This document shows positions 43,020 to 51,711 of a stretch of DNA of 64,000 bases, piece after piece. The stretch lies in NCBI GenBank assembly GCA_963822615.1, contig CAWGIM010000015.1, forward strand, positions 186,001 through 250,000, read 5' to 3'. The stretch is from Trebonia sp963822615 (GTDB taxonomy: Bacteria; Actinomycetota; Actinomycetes; Streptosporangiales; Streptosporangiaceae). Below the pieces are notes generated by a model, which searched no databases, was not told the DNA's origin, and saw only the letters and a program-made list of their open reading frames with translations. The position numbers and the translations under genes were made by a program. How positions within the stretch are numbered: position 1 is the first letter of the stretch; each line of letters begins with the position of its first letter.

Positions 43020-45399
43020 ATGGCTGAACTGCAACCACGAGCAGGACGACCGGGGCCGAGGCGCCGGTCAGCTCGTGCCCTGATGCTGGCCGGCGCGATG
43101 ATCGCGATCGTGTTCAGCGGGCTCTTCCTGGCCCGCTCCGCCAGCGCGGCCCCCGCCGCGCAGGCCGCTTCCGCCGCCCAGGCCGCCCCGCCGCCCAGGC
43201 GCCCCGCCGCGCAGGCCGCTTCCGCCGAAACCGGCGGGCACGCGGCCGCGACCAGCACCTCCGAGATCGCCGGCCACGCGGCCGGAACCCAGCTGACCAC
43301 CGTGTTCACGCCGACCCAGTTCAGCGCCGGTGTCTGCAACGTGCCCGGCATCGGTGACATCGGCGGGCTGGTCGGGCTGTGCCAGGCCGGCTCGGGCGTG
43401 GTCGGCGACCTGAACAACATCTGCACCTCGAACGCGCCGTCGCCAGAGCTGGCCACCTCGGGCATCAACTCGCTGATCACCACGCCGGGCGGCACCGCCA
43501 CCAACGGCAAGACGCTCTACGACAACTACAACATGGCCGGCCAGTTCTGGGCGTCGACCGGGCTGACCTGCTCGCAGATGACGTCGCAGATCGGCAACAA
43601 CGTGGCCGGCATGGTCTTCGACATGGCCAAGTCGCTGGACCGGGTGACGATCACCGTCTACCAGTCGGCCGCCTCGCGCCAACATCCTGTCCTGGCTCAG
43701 CAGCTCGGTCGACCGGCTGATCGGGGCGCTCGGCAACGCTGTCTTCTACCCGTTCCTGGCGCCGGTGGTGCTTATCGGCGCGATCTGGCTGGCCTGGACC
43801 GGCCTGGTCCGCAAGCGGGCCACCCGGACCCTCGAGGGCACCGTCTGGATGGTCATCGCCGCGGTCGCCGCGATCTGGCTGATCGGACGGCCGGCCGATT
43901 TCACTAACGTCGGCACCAACGTGTCCAACGGGGTCACCTCGGTCCTCAACACCGCCTTCGCCAAGCTGCCCGCCACCACCGGCAGCAACTGCCTGCCGGT
44001 GACCCCGGGCGACCCGCAGGCGATCGCCAACTACTCGTTCACCTCGGGCAACGGCCTGGTGGACGAGAACGCCAACGAGCTGTGGACGGTGCTCGTCTGC
44101 AAGCCCTGGCTGGACGGCGAGTTCGGCACCACCCAGTACGCCACCCCCGGCACGCCCGCCGCGCAGACCAACATCATCAACCAGTACGGCCGCCAGCTGC
44201 TGTGGTCGCAGGCGGTGGCGGTCAACGAGAAGCCGGTCACCACCGACCTGGTCAACGTGAAGGAGAACACCTACAACGGGATCGCCGCGCAGCTGAAACA
44301 GACCAACCCGGCGGTCTACTCGCTGTTCCAGGGTGACCAGTGGACGACCAGGCTCGAGATCGGCTTCGAGGCGCTGTTCGCCGCCGTCGCGGCCGGACTG
44401 CTGGTGCTGCTGATCGCGCTGACCCTGATCATGCTCAAACTCGGCTTCCTGCTGCTGCTCGTCGCGGGGCCGTTCTTCCTGCTCGTCGGCATCCATCCGG
44501 GCTTCGGCCGGGTGATCGCCATCCGCTGGTTCGAAATGCTGGTCGGCGTGCTGATGAAACAGGTGGCGGTGGCGCTGACGCTCAGCGTGCTGCTCTACTG
44601 CTACTCGCTGATCATGGGCACCACCGACCAGGTGCTGCCATGGGCGCTCAAGATCATGATGATCGCGCTGGTCACGGTGACCGTGGTGATCTACCGCAAG
44701 CCGTTCCAGCACCTGTTCTCCTCGGTCGGCTACGGCATGCTCGGCGCCGACCAGCGGGCCGAGGTGAGCTGGCGCCAGTCCGCCTTCGGCTTCCGCCGGG
44801 TCACCGCCAACGCGGCCGGCCTGGTCGCGCCGGGGGCCGGAACCGCCAGCGCGTCCCGCTGGGCGCGCCGCGGCACCAGCGCCGCCGACGGAGCGTCGGC
44901 GGGCGCCGCTGGCGGGTCAGCGGGGGACGGCGGCGTCCCCGCCACCGGGGCCGCAGTCCCGGAGGGCACCGCGTCAACGCCCACCGCTGACAGCCACGCG
45001 ACCGGCCGGCAATGGCCGGACGCGGGGGTCAGCGGCGGCGGCCGGGCGGCGCCGCCACTGCCGCTGCCCGCGCAGGGCGCGCCCCCGGTGAACACCGGGC
45101 CCGCCTCCGCGGGCTGGGCTCGCGGTGGCGGCGGGGCCGGCCAGTCGCCGGCCCGCGGCACTGGTCAGTCACCGGCCCGCGGTCCGGCCCAGGCGCCGCC
45201 GCGCGCCCCCGCCCCGCCGCGCACGACGCCGCCGCCGGTTCGCCAGGGTCCCGCCCCGGCGTCCCGGCCTGCGACCGGAAGCGGGTGGCCCGCCGGGGCC
45301 AGCCGCACCCGTTCGGAATCCTCCGGGGGAACGACCGGGGGAGCGGCAAAGCCCGACGCCGCGCCGTTCTGGGCGCGATCGCGCCGCCGGTCCAAGTAA
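43020..45399 (+). CDS. VirB6/TcpH-like polytopic channel protein, apparently frameshifted
   Basis: Two frames belong to one protein of about 792 residues. The first starts at ATG 43020 (AGGAG nine bases upstream) with a signal helix (ALMLAGAMIAIVFSGLFLA) and a Cys-containing outer region; the second runs from about 43677 to 45399 with six or more helices and a Pro/Gly-rich tail. Around 43677 the first frame is VTITVYQSAAS and the second continues ANILSWLSSSVDRLIGALGN. The second frame has no start codon before 43765, which would cut a helix. One extra base in GCCTCGCGCCAAC explains the break. This is the channel component of the locus. Confidence 0.72.
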
Positions 45400-45411
45400 C
45401 TGGGGCCAGCG

Positions 45412-46086
45412 ATGAACCTGACCTCGGGCCAGCAGCGACTGGCGTTCGTCATCTTTGTGCTGGTGGTCGTCGGGCTCGGCATCTACCTGATCGGGCACCG
45501 CAACTCCGGTACCCCGGCCGCCGCGCCCACCGCCCCGGCCAGCAGCTCGGCGCCGGCCTCGGCCGGCGCCAGCGGGGCGGCCAGCACGCCGCCCGCCGTG
45601 GTGCCGTCCGCGACCCCGGTCTCGACGGCCGGCGGGGCGGAGATCTACCAGTGGCTGCCGTTCACCCCGGCCGACCTCAATTCCGCCGCACAGACCACGG
45701 TGGCCTTCGCCAAGCAGTACGCCACCTGGAGCTACACCGAGGACAAGGCTGCCTACGGCGCCAGCATGGGCAAGCAGGCGACCCCCAGCCTGGTAACGCA
45801 CCAGGAGTACTACTACAGCACGCCCGGCGTGGCCGGACCGCGGGCGGCTGACAAGCAGGTCTCCACCGGCAGCGGCACGATCGACTCGATCAGCTCGTTC
45901 GGCACCGGGTCGATCACCTTCGTAGTCACCATCAACCAGACGGTGACCTCCACCCAGCCAGCGGTCAGCACCGCCAACCAGTACGCGGTCACGGTGCAGC
46001 AGGCCGCCAGCGGCTGGCAGGTCAGCGACATCGAGCTGTCTAACCTGGGCAACCAGGGCATCCAGGCCACCCAGGCCACCCAGTGA
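45412..46086 (+). CDS. TcpC/VirB8-like secretion component
   Basis: A 224-residue bitopic protein: short cytoplasmic N-terminus, one membrane helix (LAFVIFVLVVVGLGIYLIG, residues 9-27), a Ser/Ala/Pro-rich spacer to about 75, and an outer domain with YATWSYTEDKAAYGASMGKQ and the closing YAVTVQQAASGWQVSDIEL. This topology and the terminal strand pattern fit the NTF2-like VirB8/TcpC scaffold proteins of type IV systems, but only one such domain is present, against two in TcpC of pCW3. The stop overlaps the start of the next gene (GTGA). Confidence 0.65.
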   Translation: MNLTSGQQRLAFVIFVLVVVGLGIYLIGHRNSGTPAAAPTAPASSSAPASAGASGAASTPPAVVPSATPVSTAGGAEIYQWLPFTPADLNSAAQTTVAFAKQYATWSYTEDKAAYGASMGKQATPSLVTHQEYYYSTPGVAGPRAADKQVSTGSGTIDSISSFGTGSITFVVTINQTVTSTQPAVSTANQYAVTVQQAASGWQVSDIELSNLGNQGIQATQATQ

Positions 46087-47231
46087 ACGGGCGGTCAATC
46101 GGGCCGATCGTCATCGGCCTCATGGTCATGCTGCTGCTCGCCTTCCTGATCGTGCCGATGGTGGTCATCGGCGGCGCGACGCTGCTGTTCGCCGGCGGCT
46201 CGGGGACCAACTGCAGCTCGGCCGCGGACGCGGTGCAGCCCGGGGTGTCGACCGAGGCGGCCAACTCCGTCCCGTCGGACTACCTGAAGTGGTTCCAGCG
46301 GGTCGGACTGCAGTACAACGTGCCGTGGACGGTGCTGGCGGGCATCGGCAAGGTGGAGAGCGACGACGGGCGCACCACCCTGCCCGGCGTGAAGTCCGGG
46401 TCCAACTCGTTCGGCGCGGCCGGGCCGATGCAGATCGGCATCGGCAATGCCTCCACCAACGTGTGGGGCGGCGCCCCTGTCCACCCGGCGTCGGAGGTGG
46501 TCGACGGCGTCGCCACCGACGAGGACGGCGACGGGACCGCCAGCGTCTACGACGTGGCCGACGCGATCGCGGGTGCGGCCAAGTACCTGGTCGCGCACGG
46601 GGTGCAGCAGAACGTCCCGGCCGCGATCTTCGCCTACAACCACGCCGACTGGTACGTCGAGGAAGTGCTGTCCTGGTCGTCGAGCTACGCCAAGGGCGGC
46701 TTCACGGTCGCGGCGGCCAACCAGGGCGGTACCGTGGTCGCCGCGGCGGGCGGCGGCAGCACAGCCGGCTGCACCGGCAACAGCCAGCTGGCCGCGTTCG
46801 TCGCGCCCAACGCGATCGTCGGCCAGGCCGTCAGCTACGCCGAGGACCAGCTGGGCAAGCCGTACCTGTTCGGCGGCACCGGGCCGGCCGCGTTCGACTG
46901 CTCGGGCCTGGTGATGATGGCCTACCAGGCGGCCGGGGTGACGATAGCGCGTACCTCGCAGGACCAGTGGAAAACGCTGCCGCACGTGCCCGCGGCCAAG
47001 GTGGTCCCCGGCGACCTGGTGTTCTTCGCGGGCGCGGACGGCACGCCGACCGCGCCGGGGCACGTCGGCCTGGTGGTCGGCAAGAACCTGGAGATCGAGG
47101 CGTACGCGACCGGGTTCCCGGTGCGGGTCTCCACCTTCGGCACCCCGCAGTCCCCGCCGGGCGAGACCAAGGTGGTCGGCTTCGCCCAGCCGTGGCCGCT
47201 GAAGGCACCGGCCGGGGCGGTCCCGGGGTGA
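46083..47231 (+). CDS. Bifunctional lytic transglycosylase / NlpC-P60 wall hydrolase of the secretion locus
   Basis: The 382 residues start at GTG 46083, overlapping the stop of the preceding gene. One N-terminal membrane helix (IVIGLMVMLLLAFLIVPMVV) anchors it. Residues about 60-200 are a lysozyme-like transglycosylase, with the candidate acid Glu in AGIGKVESDDGRT and the AGPMQIGIGNAS loop. Residues about 240-365 are an NlpC/P60 peptidase with catalytic Cys in FDCSGLVMMAY (about 270) and His in PGHVGLVVG. It is the counterpart of TcpG/Orf14-type VirB1 enzymes that open the Gram-positive wall for the channel. Confidence 0.88.
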   Translation: MNGRSIGPIVIGLMVMLLLAFLIVPMVVIGGATLLFAGGSGTNCSSAADAVQPGVSTEAANSVPSDYLKWFQRVGLQYNVPWTVLAGIGKVESDDGRTTLPGVKSGSNSFGAAGPMQIGIGNASTNVWGGAPVHPASEVVDGVATDEDGDGTASVYDVADAIAGAAKYLVAHGVQQNVPAAIFAYNHADWYVEEVLSWSSSYAKGGFTVAAANQGGTVVAAAGGGSTAGCTGNSQLAAFVAPNAIVGQAVSYAEDQLGKPYLFGGTGPAAFDCSGLVMMAYQAAGVTIARTSQDQWKTLPHVPAAKVVPGDLVFFAGADGTPTAPGHVGLVVGKNLEIEAYATGFPVRVSTFGTPQSPPGETKVVGFAQPWPLKAPAGAVPG

Positions 47232-47301
47232 CCGTGCGCGCCCCGGGCGCGGCCGGGTCCCTGGTTAACCCCGCGGCAGCCCGAACGGGGGCGCGGCGCT
47301 G

Positions 47302-47913
47302 CTAGCCGGCCGCGTGCTTGCCAGTGCTCCGGCGCAGCGAGCGGCCGCCGCGCGGGCGCGGCTCGGGCAGTGCCCTTGACAGCTCGTCGGGCAGCCGGAG
47401 CAGCGGGTTGGCGGTGCTCGCGACCACGTCCTGTGCCATCTCGGTCACCCGCGTGCCGCGGGCCCGGGAGGCCTTGCGCAGCAGGTCGAACGCCTCGCGC
47501 GGGCGGAGCCGGTGCCGCTCGGCGAGCACCCCGATCGCCTGCTCGACCCGGACCCGGGCGGCCAGCGCGTGCTCAAGCTGGGCGACGGTGACCGCCAGCC
47601 GCGCCGCCTCGCCGGCCTCGCCGGACCGGTCGGCGATGCCGGCCGCACCGCTCACCGCGGGTATTCTCCGCTGCGGCCCGGACTCGTTGGCCCGCGGCGC
47701 GGGCGGGCGGCGGCGGGGCGCGCCGTTCTCGTCGACCGCCTCCATGACGCTGGTGTCGTCACTGTCCGCCTGGTCGGCCGCGAACAGGTCGGCCAGCACC
47801 ATGGCGCTGGTGAGGTCGGAGACGTTCTCGTCGCCGACGACCCAGCCGCGCTCGGCCTTCCTGACTACGACGTCCTCATGCTCACCGACGCCGTTCGACT
47901 TATTAACGCTCAT
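47302..47913 (-). CDS. ANTAR-domain RNA-binding protein
   Basis: The 203 residues carry an ANTAR domain at about 115-170 (ARVRVEQAIGVLAERHRLRP then REAFDLLRKASRARGTRV), the RNA-binding antitermination module. The N-terminal part (KAERGWVVGDENVSDLTSAM) is not a response-regulator receiver and resembles no sensor I know. ANTAR proteins bind paired hairpins in mRNA leaders and stop termination. Its first 11 codon-bases overlap the end of the mycoredoxin gene, so it is the downstream member of that unit. It is convergent with the secretion locus. Confidence 0.85.
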   Translation of the reverse strand: MSVNKSNGVGEHEDVVVRKAERGWVVGDENVSDLTSAMVLADLFAADQADSDDTSVMEAVDENGAPRRRPPAPRANESGPQRRIPAVSGAAGIADRSGEAGEAARLAVTVAQLEHALAARVRVEQAIGVLAERHRLRPREAFDLLRKASRARGTRVTEMAQDVVASTANPLLRLPDELSRALPEPRPRGGRSLRRSTGKHAAG

Positions 47914-48304
47914 GCTTGCTTACCTGCCTCCCCCTACCCAACAACCTCGGGGCTTCGTCCACACTACCTGGTGAAACAGGACGGGCCCCGGCGGCTGTGC
48001 CGCAGCGGCAACGGAGCGGGACGGCCGGGCGAGCTGGCCGGCTGCTGCAGCTGGCTGAGGCGGCGGCCAGCTCGGCGAGCTTCTTCTGCACCTGGGCCGC
48101 GGACGGGTTGCACAGCGTAGAGCCGTCGGCGAACAGCAGGGTGGGCACCGTCTGGTTGCCGCCGTTGACGCTCTCCACGAACTTCGCGGCCTCCGGGTCG
48201 AGCTCGATGTCGACCTCGCTGACCTCTACCCCGGCCTTGCCGAGCTGCCGCTTCAGGTTCTTGCAGAACCCGCACCAGGTCGTCGTGTACATCGTCAGCG
48301 GCAC
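47903..48304 (-). CDS. mrx1: Mycoredoxin-1 with a C-terminal extension
   Basis: A glutaredoxin-fold reductase of mycothiol mixed disulfides. GTG 48302-48304, five bases after AAGGAGG, gives VPLTMYTTTWCGFCKNL with the CGFC site at Cys11/Cys14. NGGNQTVPTLLFADGSTLCN supplies the cis-Pro loop. The usual protein ends near QVQKKLAEL (about residue 85). Here the frame continues about 48 residues with two more Cys (LRCRCGT). That tail overlaps the start of the ANTAR gene. The gene is divergent from uvrD2, as in M. tuberculosis. Confidence 0.9.
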   Translation of the reverse strand: MPLTMYTTTWCGFCKNLKRQLGKAGVEVSEVDIELDPEAAKFVESVNGGNQTVPTLLFADGSTLCNPSAAQVQKKLAELAAASASCSSRPARPAVPLRCRCGTAAGARPVSPGSVDEAPRLLGRGRQVSKHER

Positions 48305-48467
48305 CGGGGCCTCCTTGTCGTCCGGCCCGGCCGCGGGTACCGCGGGGGCTATCGGATGCTTACAACAACTTTTCCCCGCTGCCGCCTTCCCGGCCGCCCG
48401 TCCGCCCGCCTGCCCGGACGGCGGGCACTGCCGCCAGGAGTGGCCGGCGTGCGGCACCATAGGACGG

Positions 48468-50237
48468 GTGGATGCCGATGAGCTGCTGGCCGCGCTCGAT
48501 GCCGAGCAGCGGGCAGTCGCGCTGTCCCCCCGCGGGCCGGTCTGCGTGCTGGCCGGCGCCGGCACCGGCAAGACCAGGGCGATCACCCACCGGATCGGCT
48601 ACGCGGTGGCGACCGGCGTGGTCAACCCGGCGCAGGTGCTCGCGCTGACCTTCACCGTGCGCGCGGCGGGCGAGCTGCGCGGGCGGCTGCGCGCGCTCGG
48701 CGGCGGCACCGAGGCGGTGCGCGCCTCCACGTTCCACGCGGCCGCGCTGCGGCAGCTCAGCTACTTCTGGCCGCGGGTAGTCGGCGGGCACCCGCCGCGC
48801 CTGGTGGAGTCGAAGCTGCCGTTGCTGCGCGAGGCCGCCGCCAGCCTGGGGCTGCGGCTGGACGGCCCCGCGCTTTCTGACGCGGTCACCGAGATCGAGT
48901 GGGCCAAGGTATGCCAGGTGCACCCGGACTCCTACGCGTTCGCGGCGGCGGCGGCCGGCCGGTCGCCGTCGGCCGGCACCGAGAACGCCGGCCGCCTCTA
49001 CGCCGCCTACGAGGGGATCCGCCGGGACCGCCAGCTGATCGACTTCGAGTCGGTGCTCGAGCTGACGGCGGCGATCCTGCTGACCGAGCCCGCCGCCGCC
49101 CGCGAGGTGCAGGCCGCCTTCACGTACTTCACGGTAGACGAGTTCCAGGACGTCAACCCGCTGCAGAAGCTGCTGCTTGACGCGTGGCTGGGCGGCCGGG
49201 ACGACCTGTGCGTGGTGGGCGACCCGCGGCAGACGATCTACTCGTTCACCGGGGCGACCCCGGAGTACCTGCGGTCGTTCGCGGCCGACTACCCGCGGGC
49301 GACGGTGGTCCGGCTGGTGCGCGACTACCGGTCAACCCCGCAGGTGGTTGCGCTCGCCAACCGCCTGTCGAGCCGGCCGGGTGCCCGGCCGGACGGGCAG
49401 CAGCCGGCCGCGGCCGAGCCGGAGGCGCTGGTCGCCCAGCGCCCGCCCGGCCCTGACCCGGCGGTCACCAGGTACGCCGACGATGAAGCGGAGGCGGCCG
49501 GGGTGGCGGCCGCGATCGCGGCGCTGATCTCCGGAGGCGTCAAGCCGAGCGAGATCGCGGTCCTGCTGCGGATCAACGCGCAGCTTGAGCGGTTCGAGCG
49601 GGCGCTGGCCGACCGGTCGGTGCCCTACGTGGTGCGCGGGGGCGAGCGGTTCTACGAGCGGCCGGAGGTGCGCAAGGCCCTGGTGCTGCTGCGCGGGGCC
49701 GCCCGGGCGGCGGGGGCCGGGAACGACGCGACCGGGCTGCCAGGGGAACTGCCCGCCGCCGTCCGGCACGTGCTGGCCTCGGCGGGCCTCACCGCGGCCC
49801 CGCCGGCCGGGCGCGGCGCGGTCAGGGAGCGCTGGGAGTCGCTGGCCGCGCTGGCCGGCCTGGCCGATCAGCTGGCGGCCGGCCGGCCCGCGGCGACGCT
49901 GGCCGATTTCGCCGCCGAGCTGGCCGAGCGGGCCGAGGCCGGCCACGCGCCGGTCGCCGCGGCGGTCACGCTGACCACCATGCACGCCGCCAAGGGGCTT
50001 GAATGGGACGCGGTGCTGCTGCCCGGGCTGACGGAAGGCATAATGCCGATCGTGCACGCGCGAACGGCCGAGGCGGTCGAGGAAGAACGGCGGCTGCTGT
50101 ACGTTGCCGTCACCCGGGCCCGGGTGCACCTGGCCCTGTCCTGGGCGCCCGCCCGGTCGCCGGGCACCGAGGGAGCGCGGCAGCGGTCGCGGTTCCTGGC
50201 CGCGATGGCGGGCGAGCCGGCTGGCCGCCGCCGATGA
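48468..50237 (+). CDS. uvrD2: UvrD2-type superfamily I DNA helicase without HRDC domain
   Basis: A 3'-5' DNA helicase of 589 residues starting at GTG 48468. Motif I AGAGTGKT lies at 29-36, motif II VDEFQDVN near 225, motif III VVGDPRQTIYSFTGA near 247, motif IV RLVRDYRST and motif V-VI TTMHAAKGLEWDAV and EEERRLLYVAVTRARVHLAL. All ATPase motifs are intact. The HRDC domain and tetracysteine element found at the C-terminus of mycobacterial UvrD2 are missing: the protein ends after RSRFLAAMAGEPAG. Its last four bases overlap the tesB start (ATGA). Confidence 0.93.
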   Translation: MDADELLAALDAEQRAVALSPRGPVCVLAGAGTGKTRAITHRIGYAVATGVVNPAQVLALTFTVRAAGELRGRLRALGGGTEAVRASTFHAAALRQLSYFWPRVVGGHPPRLVESKLPLLREAAASLGLRLDGPALSDAVTEIEWAKVCQVHPDSYAFAAAAAGRSPSAGTENAGRLYAAYEGIRRDRQLIDFESVLELTAAILLTEPAAAREVQAAFTYFTVDEFQDVNPLQKLLLDAWLGGRDDLCVVGDPRQTIYSFTGATPEYLRSFAADYPRATVVRLVRDYRSTPQVVALANRLSSRPGARPDGQQPAAAEPEALVAQRPPGPDPAVTRYADDEAEAAGVAAAIAALISGGVKPSEIAVLLRINAQLERFERALADRSVPYVVRGGERFYERPEVRKALVLLRGAARAAGAGNDATGLPGELPAAVRHVLASAGLTAAPPAGRGAVRERWESLAALAGLADQLAAGRPAATLADFAAELAERAEAGHAPVAAAVTLTTMHAAKGLEWDAVLLPGLTEGIMPIVHARTAEAVEEERRLLYVAVTRARVHLALSWAPARSPGTEGARQRSRFLAAMAGEPAGRRR

Positions 50238-51112
50238 GCGACTCACTGGAGCGGCTGCTCGACCTGCTTGACCTGGAGCAGATCGAGGTGAACATCTTCC
50301 GCGGCCGGTCGCCGGAAGAGACCGTGCAGCGGGTATTCGGCGGCCAGGTGGCGGGGCAGGCGCTGGTCGCGGCGGGCCGGACGGTGCCCGCCGACCGGCC
50401 GGTGCACTCGCTGCACGCGTACTTCATCCGGCCCGGCGACCCGTCGGTGCCGCTGGTGTACACGGTGGAGCAGACGCGGGACGGGCGCTCGTTCACTACC
50501 CGCCGGGTGACCGCGATCCAGCACGGCAAGGCGATCTTCGCGCTGTCCGCCTCGTTCCACCGGCAGGAGGCGGGGCTCGAGCACGCGGCGGCGATGCCGG
50601 CCGTGCCCCACCCGGACACGCTCCGGCCGAATCCCGAGCGGCTGGCCGCGGCGACCGGCGCGCCGCTGCCGAGGGCTTTCCGTGACAGCCCGATCGACCT
50701 GCGCTCGGTCGGGCCGTTGTCGGCCGAGATGGGCCGCGATCCGTCGCTGCGCCCGGCCGGCCACCACCAGAACCTGGTCTGGGTGCGGGTAACCGAAGAG
50801 CTGCCGGACGACCCGCTGCTGCACGTCTGCCTGATGACCTACGTCTCGGACCTCACGCTGCTCGAAACGGTGGCGCTGCAGCACGGCATGAGCTGGTTCG
50901 ACCCGCGCATCTCGGGGGCGAGCCTGGACCATGCCATGTGGTTCCACCGCCCGTTCCGGGCCGACCAGTGGCTGCTGTACGCGCAGGAGAGCCCGATCGC
51001 GTCCGGGGCCCGCGGCCTGGTGCGCGGCCAGGTGTTCACCGCCGAGGGCGACCTCGTCGTCTCGGTCATGCAGGAAGGCCTCATCCGAGTCGCGGCCACG
51101 CCTGGCATCTAG
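50234..51112 (+). CDS. tesB: Acyl-CoA thioesterase II
   Basis: A double-hotdog thioesterase of 292 residues that hydrolyses medium- and long-chain acyl-CoA. The two repeats are visible as GGQVAGQALVAAGRTVPADR with HSLHAYFIRPGDPSVPLVYT, and MTYVSDLTLLETVALQHGMS with SLDHAMWFHRPFRADQWLLY. The catalytic Asp of repeat 2 is in YVSD or SLDHA. ATG 50234 overlaps the uvrD2 stop by four bases, so the genes are co-expressed. In mycobacteria tesB is not between uvrD2 and whiB7; this is an insertion into the conserved order. Confidence 0.93.
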   Translation: MSDSLERLLDLLDLEQIEVNIFRGRSPEETVQRVFGGQVAGQALVAAGRTVPADRPVHSLHAYFIRPGDPSVPLVYTVEQTRDGRSFTTRRVTAIQHGKAIFALSASFHRQEAGLEHAAAMPAVPHPDTLRPNPERLAAATGAPLPRAFRDSPIDLRSVGPLSAEMGRDPSLRPAGHHQNLVWVRVTEELPDDPLLHVCLMTYVSDLTLLETVALQHGMSWFDPRISGASLDHAMWFHRPFRADQWLLYAQESPIASGARGLVRGQVFTAEGDLVVSVMQEGLIRVAATPGI

Positions 51113-51175
51113 CGGCCCGCGGGCACTCCTGAGGGCCGGCCGTAACTATTGGCGACGACAAGGAAGCCGCAGGTC

Positions 51176-51213
51176 AAAAATATGTTGTGCTGTCGTGAAG
51201 GCTTACGTAGGCT
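51176..51213 (+). promoter_or_regulatory. WhiB7-type promoter of the whiB7 locus
   Basis: An A+T block AAAAATAT (51176-51183) sits one base before the -35 box TTGTGC (51185-51190); 17 bases later lies the -10 box TAGGCT (51208-51213). An A/T-rich element just upstream of the -35 is the mark of promoters activated by WhiB7/WblC, including their own. Transcription should start at about 51221. Confidence 0.7.
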
Positions 51214-51220
51214 ATGCGTC

Positions 51221-51244
51221 ATGTCCGTAAGCCTGAGCAAGTAG
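51221..51244 (+). CDS. Leaderless seven-codon upstream ORF in the whiB7 leader
   Basis: ATG TCC GTA AGC CTG AGC AAG TAG encodes MSVSLSK. The ATG is exactly at the predicted transcription start, seven bases after the -10 box, so it would be read as a leaderless message. In whiB7/wblC genes of mycobacteria and Streptomyces a short uORF senses slowed translation and controls attenuation; this is a candidate for that element. Confidence 0.45.
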   Translation: MSVSLSK

Positions 51245-51267
51245 ACACCTGGAAGGAGGCGACATCA

Positions 51268-51585
51268 GTGGAAAACAACACGATTTACGTTGCGGCTGCC
51301 CGCTTTGCCGCCGCATTCCCTGGTGCCCTCTCAGCGCGGAATGGCGTGGCCGGCCTGCCGGTCACGGGTGCCCGTATGCAGCACGCTGCCCTGGCCGCTG
51401 GCTGGCCGGATGCGCGCCCCGCCGCGTTCCGGCTCGTCCCGGCCCCGACGTCGCAGCCCGCCCCGATGAGTGGCGAGCTGCCGGCTGTCGCCGTCAATAG
51501 CAAGCACACCCACGTCCACAAGACCCGTATCAGCGCCGGCGGTTACGGCGCGATGGGTCCGCATCCGGAACGGGAACCGGCCTAG
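51268..51585 (+). CDS. Small protein encoded in the whiB7 leader
   Basis: A frame of 105 codons from GTG 51268, eight bases after GGAAGGAGG, a very strong ribosome-binding site. It opens VENNTIYVAAARFAAAFPGA, has no hydrophobic anchor or known domain, and ends KHTHVHKTRISAGGYGAMGP, with repeated His and basic residues. Codon use is ordinary for the genome. It lies between the WhiB7-type promoter and the attenuator hairpin, so its translation could sense ribosome stalling by drugs. It may alternatively be an independent small gene whose terminator is the hairpin. Confidence 0.6.
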   Translation: MENNTIYVAAARFAAAFPGALSARNGVAGLPVTGARMQHAALAAGWPDARPAAFRLVPAPTSQPAPMSGELPAVAVNSKHTHVHKTRISAGGYGAMGPHPEREPA

Positions 51586-51608
51586 CACAGGCCGACCAAG
51601 ATCCCCGA

Positions 51609-51640
51609 AGGCCGCGGACCCCAACCAGGGTCCGCGGCCT
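51609..51640 (+). terminator. Attenuator/terminator hairpin upstream of whiB7
   Basis: AGGCCGCGGACCC (51609-51621) pairs without mismatch with GGGTCCGCGGCCT (51628-51640) around a CAACCA loop, followed by GAATTGTCT. It lies 24 bases after the small ORF and 71 bases before the whiB7 start, the place where whiB7/wblC attenuators are known in other actinobacteria. Confidence 0.75.
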
Positions 51641-51711
51641 GAATTGTCTCCAGGCCCGGTCCCACCGACCGACCAGCACAACTGGAGTAACAACGAGAGG
51701 GGATGGCACCG

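Noticed and set aside
37375..47231. An integrative conjugative element with att sites
   Set aside because: No integrase, relaxase, tRNA gene or flanking direct repeats could be found, and composition matches the host.
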